From NCBI RefSeq assembly GCF_013343235.1, contig NZ_CP040094.1:1364501-1428500 (forward strand): a stretch of DNA of 64,000 nt, read 5' to 3'. Position 1 is the first letter of the stretch. Each line of letters begins with the position of its first letter. Positions 1 to 10,173 of this stretch are shown here, piece by piece. The DNA is from Nostoc sp. TCL240-02 (GTDB taxonomy: Bacteria; Cyanobacteriota; Cyanobacteriia; Cyanobacteriales; Nostocaceae). The notes beneath the pieces were generated by a model. That model worked only from the letters and a program-made list of their open reading frames with translations, was not told the origin of the DNA and did no database searches. The translations under genes and the position numbers were made by a program.

Positions 1-1
1 A

Positions 2-3000
2 TTAAGAGACAATGGACAGATTCTCATTGAAGTTATTCCTGAATTAGAAAAAATTATTGGTCAACAACCACCGATACCAGAATTAACAGCAGAGGCAGCA
101 CAAAATCGATTTAATTTATTATTGAAAGTTTTTATTCAAATTTTTACGACAAAACAACATCCATTAGTTATTTTTATAGATGATTTACAATGGGCAGATT
201 TGGCTTCATTAAAATTGATCAAATTATTAATGAATGAGTCAGATGGATATTTATTACTAATTGGTGCTTATAGAGATAATGAGGTATCATCACTCCATCC
301 GTTAATATCAACTTTAGACGAAATTGGGAAGGCTAGTACAATAATTAACTTGATAAATCTGCAAAACCTGAATCAAGTTAAGTTGAATCAATTAGTAGCT
401 GATACATTAGGCTGCAAAGAAGAATTAGCATTTCCTCTTTCGAAATTGGTTTGTCAAAAGACTCAGGGAAATCCATTTTTTGCTACACAGTTTCTCAAAG
501 CATTACACCAAGATGGATTGATTACCTTCAATTTTGAAGAAGGCTGTTGGCAATGTGATATTGCAAGAATTAATCAACAAGCCATGACGGATGATGTTTT
601 GGAATTCATGGCGTTTCAATTGCGGAGGCTGCCAGAATCAACTCAACAGGTTCTCAAGTTAGCGGCTTGTATCGGCAATCAATTTGATTTAGCAACATTG
701 GCGATCGTTTCTGAGCAGTTAGAAATCGAAACGGCAGCTTGTTTGTGGAATGGGTTACAAGAAGGTTTGATTTTGCCTCAAAGTGAAGTTTATAAGTTTT
801 TTGTTGGGCAGGAAGAACAAATATTTACTCAACAAACTTCTCAAAATACTGTATACAAATTCTTACACGATCGCGTGCAACAAGCTGCCTATTCCCTAAT
901 TCCAGACGACCAAAAGCAAGCCACCCATTACAAAATAGGGATGTTATTGTTACGCAATTCCTCAGATTCGGAACAGGAAGAACGACTATTTGAAATTGTC
1001 ACTCATTTAAACGCGGGTAGTTCCTTAATCACTCAACTTTCAGAGCGGCAAGAACTGGCAGAATTAAATCTGATTGCTGGACGGAGGGCAAAATCTGCAA
1101 CTGCATACACAGTAGCCGTCGAGTATTTCACCGTGGGAATTAGTTTGTTGTCGCGTCATTCTTGGGAAAGTCACTATGACTTGACCCTAGCGCTATATAT
1201 CGAGGTGGCTGAAGCTACTTATCTCAATACCGATTTTGAGCAGATGGAGCAATGGGTAACAATTGTGTTGCAACATGCTAATACTTTGCTCGACAGCATT
1301 CCCATCTACGTAACCAGAATGATGGCAGCAAAATCGCAAGGTCTTCCATTGAAAACGCTGAACATTGGTTCGCAAGTGTTGCAGCTATTGGGTATTGAGT
1401 TTCCTCAACAACCAACTCCGGCAGATATTGGACAGGCAGCGCAAGCAACTATGCGGTTATGGGAAAGACGTTCCTCTCTGGATTTGCTCAATTTATCCAC
1501 TATGAGCGATGCTCACTGCTTGGCAGCTATGAGCATCATGAGCAAAATGGTTCCGGCTGCCTATCTTGCAACACCTGCCTTAATGCCTCTACTGATATTC
1601 AAGCAAGTAGAATTTTCGATTAAATATGGTAATTGTCCTGTTTCTGTCTATGCTTATGCCGACTACGGCATTATTCTCTGTGGTGTGCTTGGTAAATTGG
1701 AAGCTGGTTATGAGTTTGGACAGTTGGCGTTAAACCTGCTGGAACAGTTGCAGTCCAAAACCTTTAAATGCAGAACCTACTTTATTGTCTACAACTTTAT
1801 CCGTCATTGGAAAGATCCTCTGGGTGAACAACTTGTGCATCAACAAGAAGGCTACCAAAATGGATTGGAAACTGGAGACTTGGACGCTACAGCATTGAAT
1901 GCCCAAGCTTACTGTCAATATGCTTATTTTGCCGGGCGAGAATTAAGCGGGTTAGCGAATCAGATGGCAGCCTATCGCCAGAGTATCTATTCACTCAAGC
2001 AAGAATCGCCGCTGCAATATCTAGATATTGTCTATCAAGCTGTACTTAACTTGCTGGGACACAACCAATCTCCCGATCGCTTGACGGGAACGATTTATAA
2101 TGCTGAACAACGATTATCTCTTAATCAAGCAACTCAAGACCGAACGGGATTTTTTCATTGGCAAGTTAATCAAACAATTCTCTGGTATTTGTTTGGGCAG
2201 TATCAAGAAGCTGCCCAGCAGTCTGCCCAGGCAAAGCAATACTTAGATGCTGGTATCGCCCAATTCAGTGTCGCTTTGTATTTTTTCTATGATTCTTTGA
2301 TTCATCTGTCACTTTACAAAGCCGCAACTGAGTCAGAACAGCAACAGATTCTCGCCCAAGTCGAGGCTAATCAAGAGAAGATGCAAAGATGGGCAGCACT
2401 AGCTGCTTGTAACCATCAACACCGTTGGGATTTAGTAGAAGCCGAACGGTTTGCTATCCTGAGCGATGTCTACGACGGGCTACGCCTACGCACTATGGCA
2501 ATTGAATTTTACGATCGCGCGATCGCTAAAGCCAAGGAAAACGGCTTCCTCCAAGATGAAGCCCTTGCTAACGAACTCGCCGCCAAATTTTACCTCAACT
2601 GGGGCAAAGAAAAAGTTGCCCAAGCCTATATGCAGACAGCTTATTCTTGCTATGCCCGGTGGGGAGCAAAAGCCAAGACGGATGACTTAGAAAAACGCTA
2701 TTTTGAATTGCTGCGTCCAATTTTGCAACAAGTAGTACAAACGCTAAATCCATTAGAAACCTTAGCAACAATTGCTAACCCAGTTCACGCATTTACTCAT
2801 ACCGCAACTTCTTCTAGCACTAGCATCAACAACCTTCTTGACTTTAGCTCTATCCTCAGAGCATCACAAACTCTTTCTGCAACAATTCAACTTGATGAAT
2901 TTTTACAGCAACTTACCCAAATTATCCTCGAAAATGCTGGTGCTGATAAATGTGCGCTGCTTTTACCTGAAAACGATAAATGGCAAATCCGCGCAATTAC

Positions 3001-4606
3001 TAGCTTTGATAGCACCAGCTTAAAGTCAGAACCGCTCGAAAATAATCCTAATGTTCCCATTGCGCTGATTCAGTATGTAAAAAATACAGCTAGTGCGGTT
3101 GTGGTTGACGATCTCAAAACTCATTTACCGATAGTTGATGATTATTTAAGCCAACATCAACCCAAAAGTGTGCTGTGTTTACCGATACTCAGCCAGGGGC
3201 GTTTAGTTGGAATTTTATACTTAGAAAATAATTTGACAAGTGGGGTATTTACCCGCGATCGCATTTTAGTATTGAATTTTCTTTGTACTCAAGCGGCAAT
3301 TTCTCTAGAAAATGCTCGACTCTACGCGAATCTTCAGCAAAGCGAAGCCCGTTTTCAGAAAGTTACCGATAATGTTCCTGGCGCAATTTACCAACTCTAT
3401 GTCACACCAGAACATTTGGTTTCTATGCCCTATATAAGTTCTGGCTGTTATAACCTTTATGAAGTGACAGCAGAAGAAATAATCAGCGGCCAGCAAAACC
3501 CTCGTTTTCTTGAACATCCTGATGACATTGCAGGTATCAATCAGGCAATGATGAAATCTGCTCAAAGCTTGACACCCTTTGTTCATGAATGGCGAATCAT
3601 CACGCCATCAGGAATCATGAAATGGGTGCAAGCGGCATCTCGTCCAGAGATGCAAGTGGATGGTGCAATTGTTTGGGATGGTTTAATTTTAGACATTAGC
3701 GATCGCAAAGCTGCCGAAGCTGTCGTCCAGCAAAAATCCCAACAACTAGAACAAGCCATCGAAGATTTACAAAAAGCCCAATTACAAATTGTCCAAAGTG
3801 AAAAAATGTCTGCTCTGGGGAACTTAGTCGCAGGTGTCGCCCACGAAATCAATAACCCAATTGGGTTTATCGCTGGAAATGTCAACGAAGCGAAGTTGGG
3901 ATTAGAAGATATCATTGAACACTTGCAATTGTACCGTTCTGGGGTATCTCCAACAGAAATTGAACAACATGCCCAAGAGATTGAGATTGATTATCTCTTG
4001 GAAGATATACCTAAAATGATTGAGTCCATGAATGTCGGGTGCGATCGCATTAAAAATATCAGTACTAGTTTGCGAACTTTCTCGCGGGCAGATAAGGATT
4101 ACAAAGTTCCCTTTAATATCCATGAAGGTATTGATAGCACTATTTTAATTTTGAAACATCGCCTCAAAGCTAACGAAAAACATCCGGCAATTGAAGTCAT
4201 CACTAACTACGGAAATATTCCCGAAGTAGAATGCTTTCCTGGACAACTTAATCAGGTATTTATGAATTTGCTGGCAAATGCTATTGATGCGTTAGAAGAA
4301 TCAAACCAAGGATATAGCTTTGAAGAAATTACAGTTAATCATAACTATATCACTATTACAACATCAATACATAATAATACTCACGTCAAAATTCAAATCT
4401 CTGATAACGGTATTGGCATGAATGATGATGTCAAAAAGCGCATTTTTGAGCATTTATTTACAACTAAACTTGTAGGTAAAGGTACAGGATTAGGATTAGC
4501 GATCGCTCGACAAATTATAGTTGAAAAACATGAAGGTACTTTGAAAGTAAATTCTACTTTTGGACAAGGTTCTGAGTTTGAGATAACACTACCAATCGGG
4601 AATTGA
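2..4606 (+). CDS. Hybrid AAA-GAF-PAS sensor histidine kinase (5' truncated)
   Basis: The frame is open from base 2, so the true start lies upstream of the window. Visible domains in order: a STAND/AAA ATPase with a Walker B-like segment IFIDDLQWAD (about 173-202), a long alpha-helical TPR-like region, a GAF domain (about 2830-3330), a PAS domain ending in LDISDRKAAEA (about 3340-3720), then HisKA and HATPase_c. The H-box is VAHEINNP with the phospho-accepting His codon at 3842-3844. The N-box NLLANAIDAL, G1 DNGIG and G2 GTGLGLAIA follow. This matches the C-terminal two thirds of the cyanobacterial HstK-like family, in which a Ser/Thr kinase domain normally precedes the ATPase; that part cannot be seen here. 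Role: probably a cytoplasmic dual kinase in signal transduction, signal unknown. A 29-bp palindromic repeat sits in frame at 2463-2491. Confidence 0.9.
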   Translation, partial: LRDNGQILIEVIPELEKIIGQQPPIPELTAEAAQNRFNLLLKVFIQIFTTKQHPLVIFIDDLQWADLASLKLIKLLMNESDGYLLLIGAYRDNEVSSLHPLISTLDEIGKASTIINLINLQNLNQVKLNQLVADTLGCKEELAFPLSKLVCQKTQGNPFFATQFLKALHQDGLITFNFEEGCWQCDIARINQQAMTDDVLEFMAFQLRRLPESTQQVLKLAACIGNQFDLATLAIVSEQLEIETAACLWNGLQEGLILPQSEVYKFFVGQEEQIFTQQTSQNTVYKFLHDRVQQAAYSLIPDDQKQATHYKIGMLLLRNSSDSEQEERLFEIVTHLNAGSSLITQLSERQELAELNLIAGRRAKSATAYTVAVEYFTVGISLLSRHSWESHYDLTLALYIEVAEATYLNTDFEQMEQWVTIVLQHANTLLDSIPIYVTRMMAAKSQGLPLKTLNIGSQVLQLLGIEFPQQPTPADIGQAAQATMRLWERRSSLDLLNLSTMSDAHCLAAMSIMSKMVPAAYLATPALMPLLIFKQVEFSIKYGNCPVSVYAYADYGIILCGVLGKLEAGYEFGQLALNLLEQLQSKTFKCRTYFIVYNFIRHWKDPLGEQLVHQQEGYQNGLETGDLDATALNAQAYCQYAYFAGRELSGLANQMAAYRQSIYSLKQESPLQYLDIVYQAVLNLLGHNQSPDRLTGTIYNAEQRLSLNQATQDRTGFFHWQVNQTILWYLFGQYQEAAQQSAQAKQYLDAGIAQFSVALYFFYDSLIHLSLYKAATESEQQQILAQVEANQEKMQRWAALAACNHQHRWDLVEAERFAILSDVYDGLRLRTMAIEFYDRAIAKAKENGFLQDEALANELAAKFYLNWGKEKVAQAYMQTAYSCYARWGAKAKTDDLEKRYFELLRPILQQVVQTLNPLETLATIANPVHAFTHTATSSSTSINNLLDFSSILRASQTLSATIQLDEFLQQLTQIILENAGADKCALLLPENDKWQIRAITSFDSTSLKSEPLENNPNVPIALIQYVKNTASAVVVDDLKTHLPIVDDYLSQHQPKSVLCLPILSQGRLVGILYLENNLTSGVFTRDRILVLNFLCTQAAISLENARLYANLQQSEARFQKVTDNVPGAIYQLYVTPEHLVSMPYISSGCYNLYEVTAEEIISGQQNPRFLEHPDDIAGINQAMMKSAQSLTPFVHEWRIITPSGIMKWVQAASRPEMQVDGAIVWDGLILDISDRKAAEAVVQQKSQQLEQAIEDLQKAQLQIVQSEKMSALGNLVAGVAHEINNPIGFIAGNVNEAKLGLEDIIEHLQLYRSGVSPTEIEQHAQEIEIDYLLEDIPKMIESMNVGCDRIKNISTSLRTFSRADKDYKVPFNIHEGIDSTILILKHRLKANEKHPAIEVITNYGNIPEVECFPGQLNQVFMNLLANAIDALEESNQGYSFEEITVNHNYITITTSIHNNTHVKIQISDNGIGMNDDVKKRIFEHLFTTKLVGKGTGLGLAIARQIIVEKHEGTLKVNSTFGQGSEFEITLPIGN
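2463..2491 (+). repeat. In-frame copy of a dispersed cyanobacterial palindromic repeat
   Basis: The 29-bp sequence starting GCGATGTCTACGACGGGC and ending TACGCCTACGC lies inside the histidine-kinase gene and is read as about DVYDGLRLR. The same sequence occurs at 33319-33371 (split by another repeat) and inverted at 40111-40138, both intergenic. It therefore looks like a mobile palindromic repeat captured in a helical linker region without breaking the frame. Confidence 0.75.
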
Positions 4607-4873
4607 CATCGGGAGTATCTCAACTTTTGCAAAAACACACCTGCCCTGGCTAAAGAATTTAAACCATTCACGACCGGATTTATCATTAGATAGAATTTGT
4701 TTTAGTAAAAATCCACCTCCAGGTGCTAGCAAAAAGTCTGGTAGACGAACCATTATGCTATCTGGCGTGTTTGTAAACATTGTGCAATCAATGACATTGC
4801 GATCGCCACCGGAAAGGGCGGGTACGCCATCGCACGACAATTCGGCACAACATACTGACGGGAGGGATACTGC

Positions 4874-6721
4874 GTGAGAATTGGTGCTAACTACTTGGGT
4901 AATGGAGAATGTGAATTTACAGTTTGGTCACCGCTATTAGATAGCGTCACTGTAAAAACTTTGACACCACAGGAGCAGGTTATTCCCCTCAAGCCTCAGT
5001 CTGAGGGATACTGGCACGCGAAAGTAAACGATGTGTATCCAGGCACGCTTTATCGGTATGTCTTGAATGGTCAAGACGCTTTTGCCGATCCTGCGTCGCA
5101 GTATCAACCGGAAGGAGTGCATGGCCCGTCTCAAATTGTCGATCATCATTTTGAGTGGACTGATGAAGGGTGGACTGGCATTCCTGTGGAGTCGATGATT
5201 TTTTATGAACTCCATGTTGGGACATTCACACCTGAAGGAACTTTCACCGCCATCATTTCTCGTCTACCGGAACTTAGGGAACTGGGAATCAATGCGATTG
5301 AAATCATGCCTATCTCTCAGTTTCCGGGAGACACCCACATTGAAGCAACTCTTGCATACCGTAACTGGGGCTATGATGGCGTTTACCCTTTTGCCGTCCA
5401 AAATTCTTATGGTAGCCCAGCCGAACTAAAGGAACTGGTGAATGCTTGCCATCAAAATAATATTGCTGTGGTATTGGATGTGGTGTACAACCACTTTGGG
5501 CCAGAAGGCAACTATATGAGTCAGTTCGCGCCCTACTTTACTAAAACCTATAAAACACCATGGGGCGAAGCACTGAATTTTGACGATGCCCATAGTCAGG
5601 GTGTGCGAAATTATTTTATTGAAAATGCGCTTTACTGGTTGCGCGAGTTCCACATTGATGCATTGCGGCTTGATGCTATTCAAGCAATTTATGACTTGGG
5701 AGCAAAGCATTTCTTGTGGGAACTGGCGGAAGCAGTTCATCATTTTTCAGAACAAGGGCAAAAATGGAAGCGCCATTTAATTGCCGAAAGTGACTTGAAT
5801 AATCCGCAAATCATTCGTCCACCAGAATTGGGTGGATATGGTCTTGATGCCCAATGGAGTGATGATTTTCACCATTCATTGCACGCACTCTTGACAGGCG
5901 ATCGCCAAGGATATTATCAAGATTTTGGACAAGTTGCTCAGTTGGCAAAAGCTTATGAAGATACTTTTGTCTACGATTGGAAGTACGCACCACACCGCAA
6001 GCGATTTCATGGCATAAGTTGCCGCGATCGCAATTTATCACAGTTTTCTGTCTGCATTCAGAACCACGATCAAATCGGCAATCAAATGAAAGGAGAACGC
6101 CTCAGCCAGCGAATCTCTTTTGAGGGATTAAAGTTAGCTGCTGGGGCTGTGCTACTATCGCCTAACTTACCCTTGTTGTTCATGGGAGAGGAATATGGCG
6201 AAACTGCACCCTTCATTTATTTTGTCAGTCACTCCGATCCAGATTTGATTCAAGCAGTTCGAGCCGGACGCAAAGAAGAGTTTGAAGCATTTCACTACGC
6301 AGACGATCCCCCAGATCCTGAATCCGCAGAAACTTTCCTAAAGTCTAAACTCAATTGGCAATTACGCCATGAAGGTAAGCACAAAGTTCTGTGGGATTGG
6401 TATCGTCAGTTAATTAATTTACGCAAGACGCATCCAGTACTTTTAAATCAAGACCGCAATTTCATCGAAGCGACTAGCGATGAAGACAAGCAGTTAGTTA
6501 TCGTGCGTCGTTGGTGCGAATCAAGTGAACTAATATTTGTGATGAATTTTAATTCGTCTCCAATTACAGCGACTCTACCAATTCAGCATAATGCTAATAA
6601 ATTGTTAGACTCTGCTGATACCTCATGGTCTGGGCCTGGTTCTGAAGCTGATGAACATCTGTCTGCGGGAAAAGAAGTGAAATTGCAGCCTACTAGTTTA
6701 GTACTCTATGAAAAAGGATGA
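4874..6721 (+). CDS. treZ: Malto-oligosyltrehalose trehalohydrolase
   Basis: GH13 enzyme of 615 residues, the usual family length. It releases trehalose by hydrolysing the bond between maltooligosaccharide and the terminal trehalosyl unit made by TreY. The N-terminal beta domain includes GECEFTVWSP. The (beta/alpha)8 barrel carries LDVVYNHFGPEGNY (about 201-214), the nucleophile in LRLDA (Asp267), the acid/base in IAESD (Glu305) and the third acid in QNHDQIGN. The GTG start at 4874 is chosen because GGAGGG (4861-4866) lies 7 bases upstream and the protein then starts with the expected MRIGAN. It leads a treZ-treY-treH cluster transcribed in one direction. Cytoplasmic. Confidence 0.95.
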   Translation: MRIGANYLGNGECEFTVWSPLLDSVTVKTLTPQEQVIPLKPQSEGYWHAKVNDVYPGTLYRYVLNGQDAFADPASQYQPEGVHGPSQIVDHHFEWTDEGWTGIPVESMIFYELHVGTFTPEGTFTAIISRLPELRELGINAIEIMPISQFPGDTHIEATLAYRNWGYDGVYPFAVQNSYGSPAELKELVNACHQNNIAVVLDVVYNHFGPEGNYMSQFAPYFTKTYKTPWGEALNFDDAHSQGVRNYFIENALYWLREFHIDALRLDAIQAIYDLGAKHFLWELAEAVHHFSEQGQKWKRHLIAESDLNNPQIIRPPELGGYGLDAQWSDDFHHSLHALLTGDRQGYYQDFGQVAQLAKAYEDTFVYDWKYAPHRKRFHGISCRDRNLSQFSVCIQNHDQIGNQMKGERLSQRISFEGLKLAAGAVLLSPNLPLLFMGEEYGETAPFIYFVSHSDPDLIQAVRAGRKEEFEAFHYADDPPDPESAETFLKSKLNWQLRHEGKHKVLWDWYRQLINLRKTHPVLLNQDRNFIEATSDEDKQLVIVRRWCESSELIFVMNFNSSPITATLPIQHNANKLLDSADTSWSGPGSEADEHLSAGKEVKLQPTSLVLYEKG

Positions 6722-6757
6722 GAGGGAGAGTTAAAACTTAAAGTTTCAGCCTCATAA

Positions 6758-6931
6758 CCTCAAGTTTCAAGCTAAAAGGTTCAACGTTCGAGTAAAAAGG
6801 CTCAACGTTCAGGCTCAAAGGCTCAACTTTCGAGTAAAAAGGCTCAACTTTCGAGCTAAAAGGTTCAACGTTCGAGTAAAAAGGCTCAACGTTCAGGCTC
6901 AAAGGCTCAATGTTCGAGCAAAAAGGCTCAA
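6758..6931 (+). repeat. 21-bp tandem repeat array (8 units plus partial)
   Basis: Eight consecutive 21-bp units from 6758 to 6925 follow the pattern GSTTCAACGTTCRAGTAAAAA / GCTCAACGTTCAGGCTCAAA with a few substitutions. Two adjacent units recur as a block 84 bp later, so there is higher-order duplication. The period is a multiple of three and the minus strand stays open, reading heptads such as VEPFYSN. A related array in the opposite orientation lies at 60480-60678. It sits between treZ and treY; no coding role is evident. Confidence 0.85.
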
Positions 6932-6962
6932 ATTCCCCCACCTCTAAATAGGTTTCAGATAA

Positions 6963-7046
6963 GATCCCCCCGCCTGCGGCGATCCCCTTAAAAAGGGGGT
7001 AAAGATCGGGAAAAGCCCCCCTTTTTAAGGGGGGTTGGGGGGATCT
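6963..7046. repeat. Inverted-repeat element rich in C5 and G5 runs (MITE-like)
   Basis: The segment runs GATCCCCCCGCC ... CCCCTTAAAAAGGGGG ... GCCCCCCTTTTTAAGGGG ... GGGGGGATC. The ends are inverted (GATCCCCCC/GGGGGGATC) and two inner hairpins share the CCCTTAAAAAGGG core. Elements of this look are widespread between cyanobacterial genes. It lies just before treY and could terminate or attenuate transcription, but that is inference. Confidence 0.65.
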
Positions 7047-7104
7047 CCGAGAGACAAACTTGTTTTCCGAACCATATCGCCCCATCTCTCATTACAACAA
7101 ACTT

Positions 7105-9903
7105 ATGCGAATTCCTACCGCAACTTATCGAATTCAGTTTACACCCCAGTTTGGCTTTGACAACGCTAAAGCGATCGCAGCTTATCTAGCAGATTTGGGT
7201 ATTTCCGATTTATATGCTTCCCCCATTTTCAAAGCCCGCTCCGGGAGTACCCACGGTTACGATATAGTAGATGCCACTCAACTTAACCCAGAACTGGGAA
7301 CTAATGAATCCTTTGATGCCTTAGTTAGCGAAGTCCAATCCCTTGGTATGGGTTGGTTACAAGATATAGTGCCCAACCACATGGCCTATAGCAGCGAAAA
7401 CGATTATTTGATGGACATACTGGAACACGGCCCAGATTCCAGCTATACTGACTACTTTGACCTTTCTTGGAATGCTCCCTTTGGCGATCGCCAAGAGCGA
7501 ATTCTTGCTCCTCTCTTGGGAGATTTCTATGGTGCATCCTTAGAAAACGGACACATCCAACTACAATACGAACAAAACGGTTTAACCGTAAACTATTACA
7601 GCTTAAAACTGCCGCTACGATTAGAATCTTATACAAAATTTATTACCCATAATCTCGGCAAACTCACCCGCACACTCGGACGCAATCACCCCGATTTTAT
7701 TAAACTATTGGGTATTTTATATATCCTCAAAAGTGTACCCTCAGAAGTTGCGGGAAAACAGCGACAAGACCAAATCGCATTTATTAAAGGATTGCTTTGG
7801 GAACTCTACACCACAAACGATGCCATCCGCGAGTTCATTGACGAAAATATCCAAACCTTCAACGGAGAACCAGGTAATTCCGATAGCTTTAACTTGCTAG
7901 ATGAATTACTAAATGACCAATTTTACCGTCTCGCCTTCTGGAAAGTTGGGGCGGAAGAAATGAACTATCGCCGTTTCTTTACCGTTAACGAACTTATTTC
8001 CGTTAAAGTTGAAGAAGTGCGAGTTTTTAATAATACCCATAGCCTAATTAACAAGCTGGTTGAGGAGGGCAAATTTACAGGCTTACGCATTGACCATATT
8101 GATGGACTTTATAACCCAATCCAGTATCTCCAAAGACTGCGAGAAAAGACGGGAGATGTTTATATTACAGTCGAGAAGATTTTAGAAATCACCGAAGACC
8201 TGCCGGAAAAATGGGAAATTGAAGGGACATCAGGATATGACTTTCTTAACTATGTAAATGGTGTATTTTGTCAAACAGAAAATGAATCATCCTTTGATAA
8301 AATTTACCAGAACTTTATTGGTTCCAGAGTAGATTATTCATCGGTAGTGAAGGATAAAAAGCACTTGATCCTAGAAAAGAATTTAGCCGGTGATATTGAT
8401 AATTTGGCTCTTTTGTTAAAGAATATTTCCAGTAAATATCGCTATGGCAATGATTTTACCCTCAATGGCTTGAAAAGAGCGATCGCAGAAGTTTTGACCC
8501 TGTTCCCGATTTACCGTACATATATTACACCAGATGGGATTGGGGATAGCGATCGCGCTACCATTCAAGAAGTAATTAGCCAAGCCAAAGAACAAACGCC
8601 CCTGTTGCAGCACGAATTGACCTTTATTGAAAAGTTAATGGTGCTAGATTTTGACAATTCTCTGACTCAAACAGAACGCGAACAGTGGATATATTTTGTC
8701 TTGCGGATGCAGCAATATAGCGGCCCGCTAATGGCCAAAGGTGTAGAAGACACCACATTATATGTTTACAATCGCTTGCTGTCGCTGAATGAAGTTGGGG
8801 GAAATCCCGGTCATTTTGGGATCGATTTAGCCAAATTTCATGCCTTTAACAAACAGCACCAAGCAACCTGGCCTCACACAATGAACACCACAGCTACCCA
8901 CGACACCAAACGCGGTGAAGATGTGAGGGCTAGATTGAATGTATTGTCAGAAATCCCTGATGAATGGGATCAGCAGGTAAATACCTGGAGTGCTATTAAT
9001 CGAGGAAGTCGCAGTCATCGCCACGGGTTTGCTATCCCCGATCGCAACGATGAGTATTTTCTCTATCAAACCCTTGTAGGAGCGTTTCCCTTTGCCGAAC
9101 AGGAACACGCATCCTTTGTGGAACGGGTGAAGGATTATATAATAAAGGCAATCCGAGAAGCGAAAGTGCATACAGCCTGGTTGCGCCCTGATAGCGAGTA
9201 TGAAGAAGCCTGTACTTCGTTTATTGAGAAGATACTCGATCCTTCCATCTCTGGGGAATTTCTAGAAGCCTTTCGTCCCTTTCAGCAGCGAATTGCAGAG
9301 TATGGTATCTTCAATTCCCTTTCGCAAACTCTGCTGAAGATTACCGCACCAGGCGTACCCGACTTGTACCAAGGAACAGAGCTTTGGGAACTGAGCCTAG
9401 TCGATCCAGACAATCGCCGTCCCGTAGATTTTGAACAGCGACGTACTTACTTAAGCGCCATCCGCGAACACGTGAAAACAGATATTCTCGGACTGATTCA
9501 GGAGTTATTGAACGACAAAACAGACGGTAGAATCAAACTGTTTTTAACGGCTCAATTACTCCAAGCTAGAACAAACTATGTCTCATTATTCCAGGATGGC
9601 GACTATCTGCCCTTAGAAGTTCAGGGAACCTACGCCAATCACATTATCGCCTTTGCGCGGCGGGAAGGGAATCAAACAGCGATCGCGATCGCGCCTCGCT
9701 TTTTAACCAGTCTCATTCAACCTGGAGATAACCCCTTGGGTGAGTCAGTTTGGCAAGATACGCACCTGCAATTACCCTCTGGAACTCCCCTAACTTGGAC
9801 AAACGTTCTGACTCAGCAACCTTTACAGGCTACAGAAACCCTATTTATCGGATCTGCCCTCGCCCATTTCCCAGTTGCTTTGTTAGTTGGTACTGCCGAC
9901 TAA
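7105..9903 (+). CDS. treY: Malto-oligosyltrehalose synthase
   Basis: GH13 family enzyme that converts the reducing-end maltose unit of a maltooligosaccharide into an alpha,alpha-1,1-linked trehalosyl end, the substrate of TreZ. The start at ATG 7105 gives the family-typical MRIPTATYRIQF opening and 932 residues; an in-frame ATG 45 bases upstream falls in the repeat-derived spacer and is less likely. Seen in the protein: the N-terminal barrel with SPIFKARSGSTHGYD and DIVPNHMA, the nucleophile motif LRIDHIDGL, the acid in YITVEKIL, and the TATHDTKRGEDVRAR signature. A treZ-treY pair working on glycogen-type glucan is an established trehalose route in Nostoc and Anabaena. Confidence 0.95.
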   Translation: MRIPTATYRIQFTPQFGFDNAKAIAAYLADLGISDLYASPIFKARSGSTHGYDIVDATQLNPELGTNESFDALVSEVQSLGMGWLQDIVPNHMAYSSENDYLMDILEHGPDSSYTDYFDLSWNAPFGDRQERILAPLLGDFYGASLENGHIQLQYEQNGLTVNYYSLKLPLRLESYTKFITHNLGKLTRTLGRNHPDFIKLLGILYILKSVPSEVAGKQRQDQIAFIKGLLWELYTTNDAIREFIDENIQTFNGEPGNSDSFNLLDELLNDQFYRLAFWKVGAEEMNYRRFFTVNELISVKVEEVRVFNNTHSLINKLVEEGKFTGLRIDHIDGLYNPIQYLQRLREKTGDVYITVEKILEITEDLPEKWEIEGTSGYDFLNYVNGVFCQTENESSFDKIYQNFIGSRVDYSSVVKDKKHLILEKNLAGDIDNLALLLKNISSKYRYGNDFTLNGLKRAIAEVLTLFPIYRTYITPDGIGDSDRATIQEVISQAKEQTPLLQHELTFIEKLMVLDFDNSLTQTEREQWIYFVLRMQQYSGPLMAKGVEDTTLYVYNRLLSLNEVGGNPGHFGIDLAKFHAFNKQHQATWPHTMNTTATHDTKRGEDVRARLNVLSEIPDEWDQQVNTWSAINRGSRSHRHGFAIPDRNDEYFLYQTLVGAFPFAEQEHASFVERVKDYIIKAIREAKVHTAWLRPDSEYEEACTSFIEKILDPSISGEFLEAFRPFQQRIAEYGIFNSLSQTLLKITAPGVPDLYQGTELWELSLVDPDNRRPVDFEQRRTYLSAIREHVKTDILGLIQELLNDKTDGRIKLFLTAQLLQARTNYVSLFQDGDYLPLEVQGTYANHIIAFARREGNQTAIAIAPRFLTSLIQPGDNPLGESVWQDTHLQLPSGTPLTWTNVLTQQPLQATETLFIGSALAHFPVALLVGTAD

Positions 9904-9904
9904 A

Positions 9905-10006
9905 TAATTCGTAATGACGCTCGCGGACTCGCTACCGCTACGCTAACGTAATTCGTAATAAAGCTTTTTGCGAAACCGCAAGCGTCATTAGTAATTACGA
10001 ATTACG
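9905..10006. repeat. Inverted-repeat element with TAATTCGTAATGACGC ends
   Basis: Left arm TAATTCGTAATGACGC (9905-9920) is the approximate inverse of the right arm GCGTCATTAGTAATTACGAATTA (from 9981). Between them lie ACTCGCTACCGCTACGC-type repeats. A close relative of the left half follows the transaldolase-like gene (45372-45421). The next 100 bases (10019-10120) hold other dispersed repeats (CTCTGCG..., GCTACCGCTTCGCTAATGCG) and no gene. Confidence 0.6.
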
Positions 10007-10173
10007 ATGAATTTGTCTTACACAGAGAAAACCTCATAAAACCTCTGCGTAGCTCTGCGGTTTCCTTCTCTGCGAGATGCTGACGCTCCTAACGTCGCTA
10101 CCGCTTCGCTAATGCGAATGCGCCCCTCTGCTTTTCAAAAAACTCTTCCCACCTCCTCACCCCCCTCAAAATT

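Noticed and set aside
4607..4873. Minus-strand open frame of 83 codons between the kinase and treZ
   Set aside because: No family likeness, no ribosome binding site, overlaps the end of the kinase gene; composition does not look like a protein.
6758..6931. Possible CRISPR array
   Set aside because: Units are contiguous with no unique spacers, and no cas genes are in the window. The same holds for the 60480 and 38260 arrays.
6738..7085. Minus-strand 115-codon frame between treZ and treY
   Set aside because: Made of the 21-bp repeats and the C/G-run inverted repeat; treated as non-coding.
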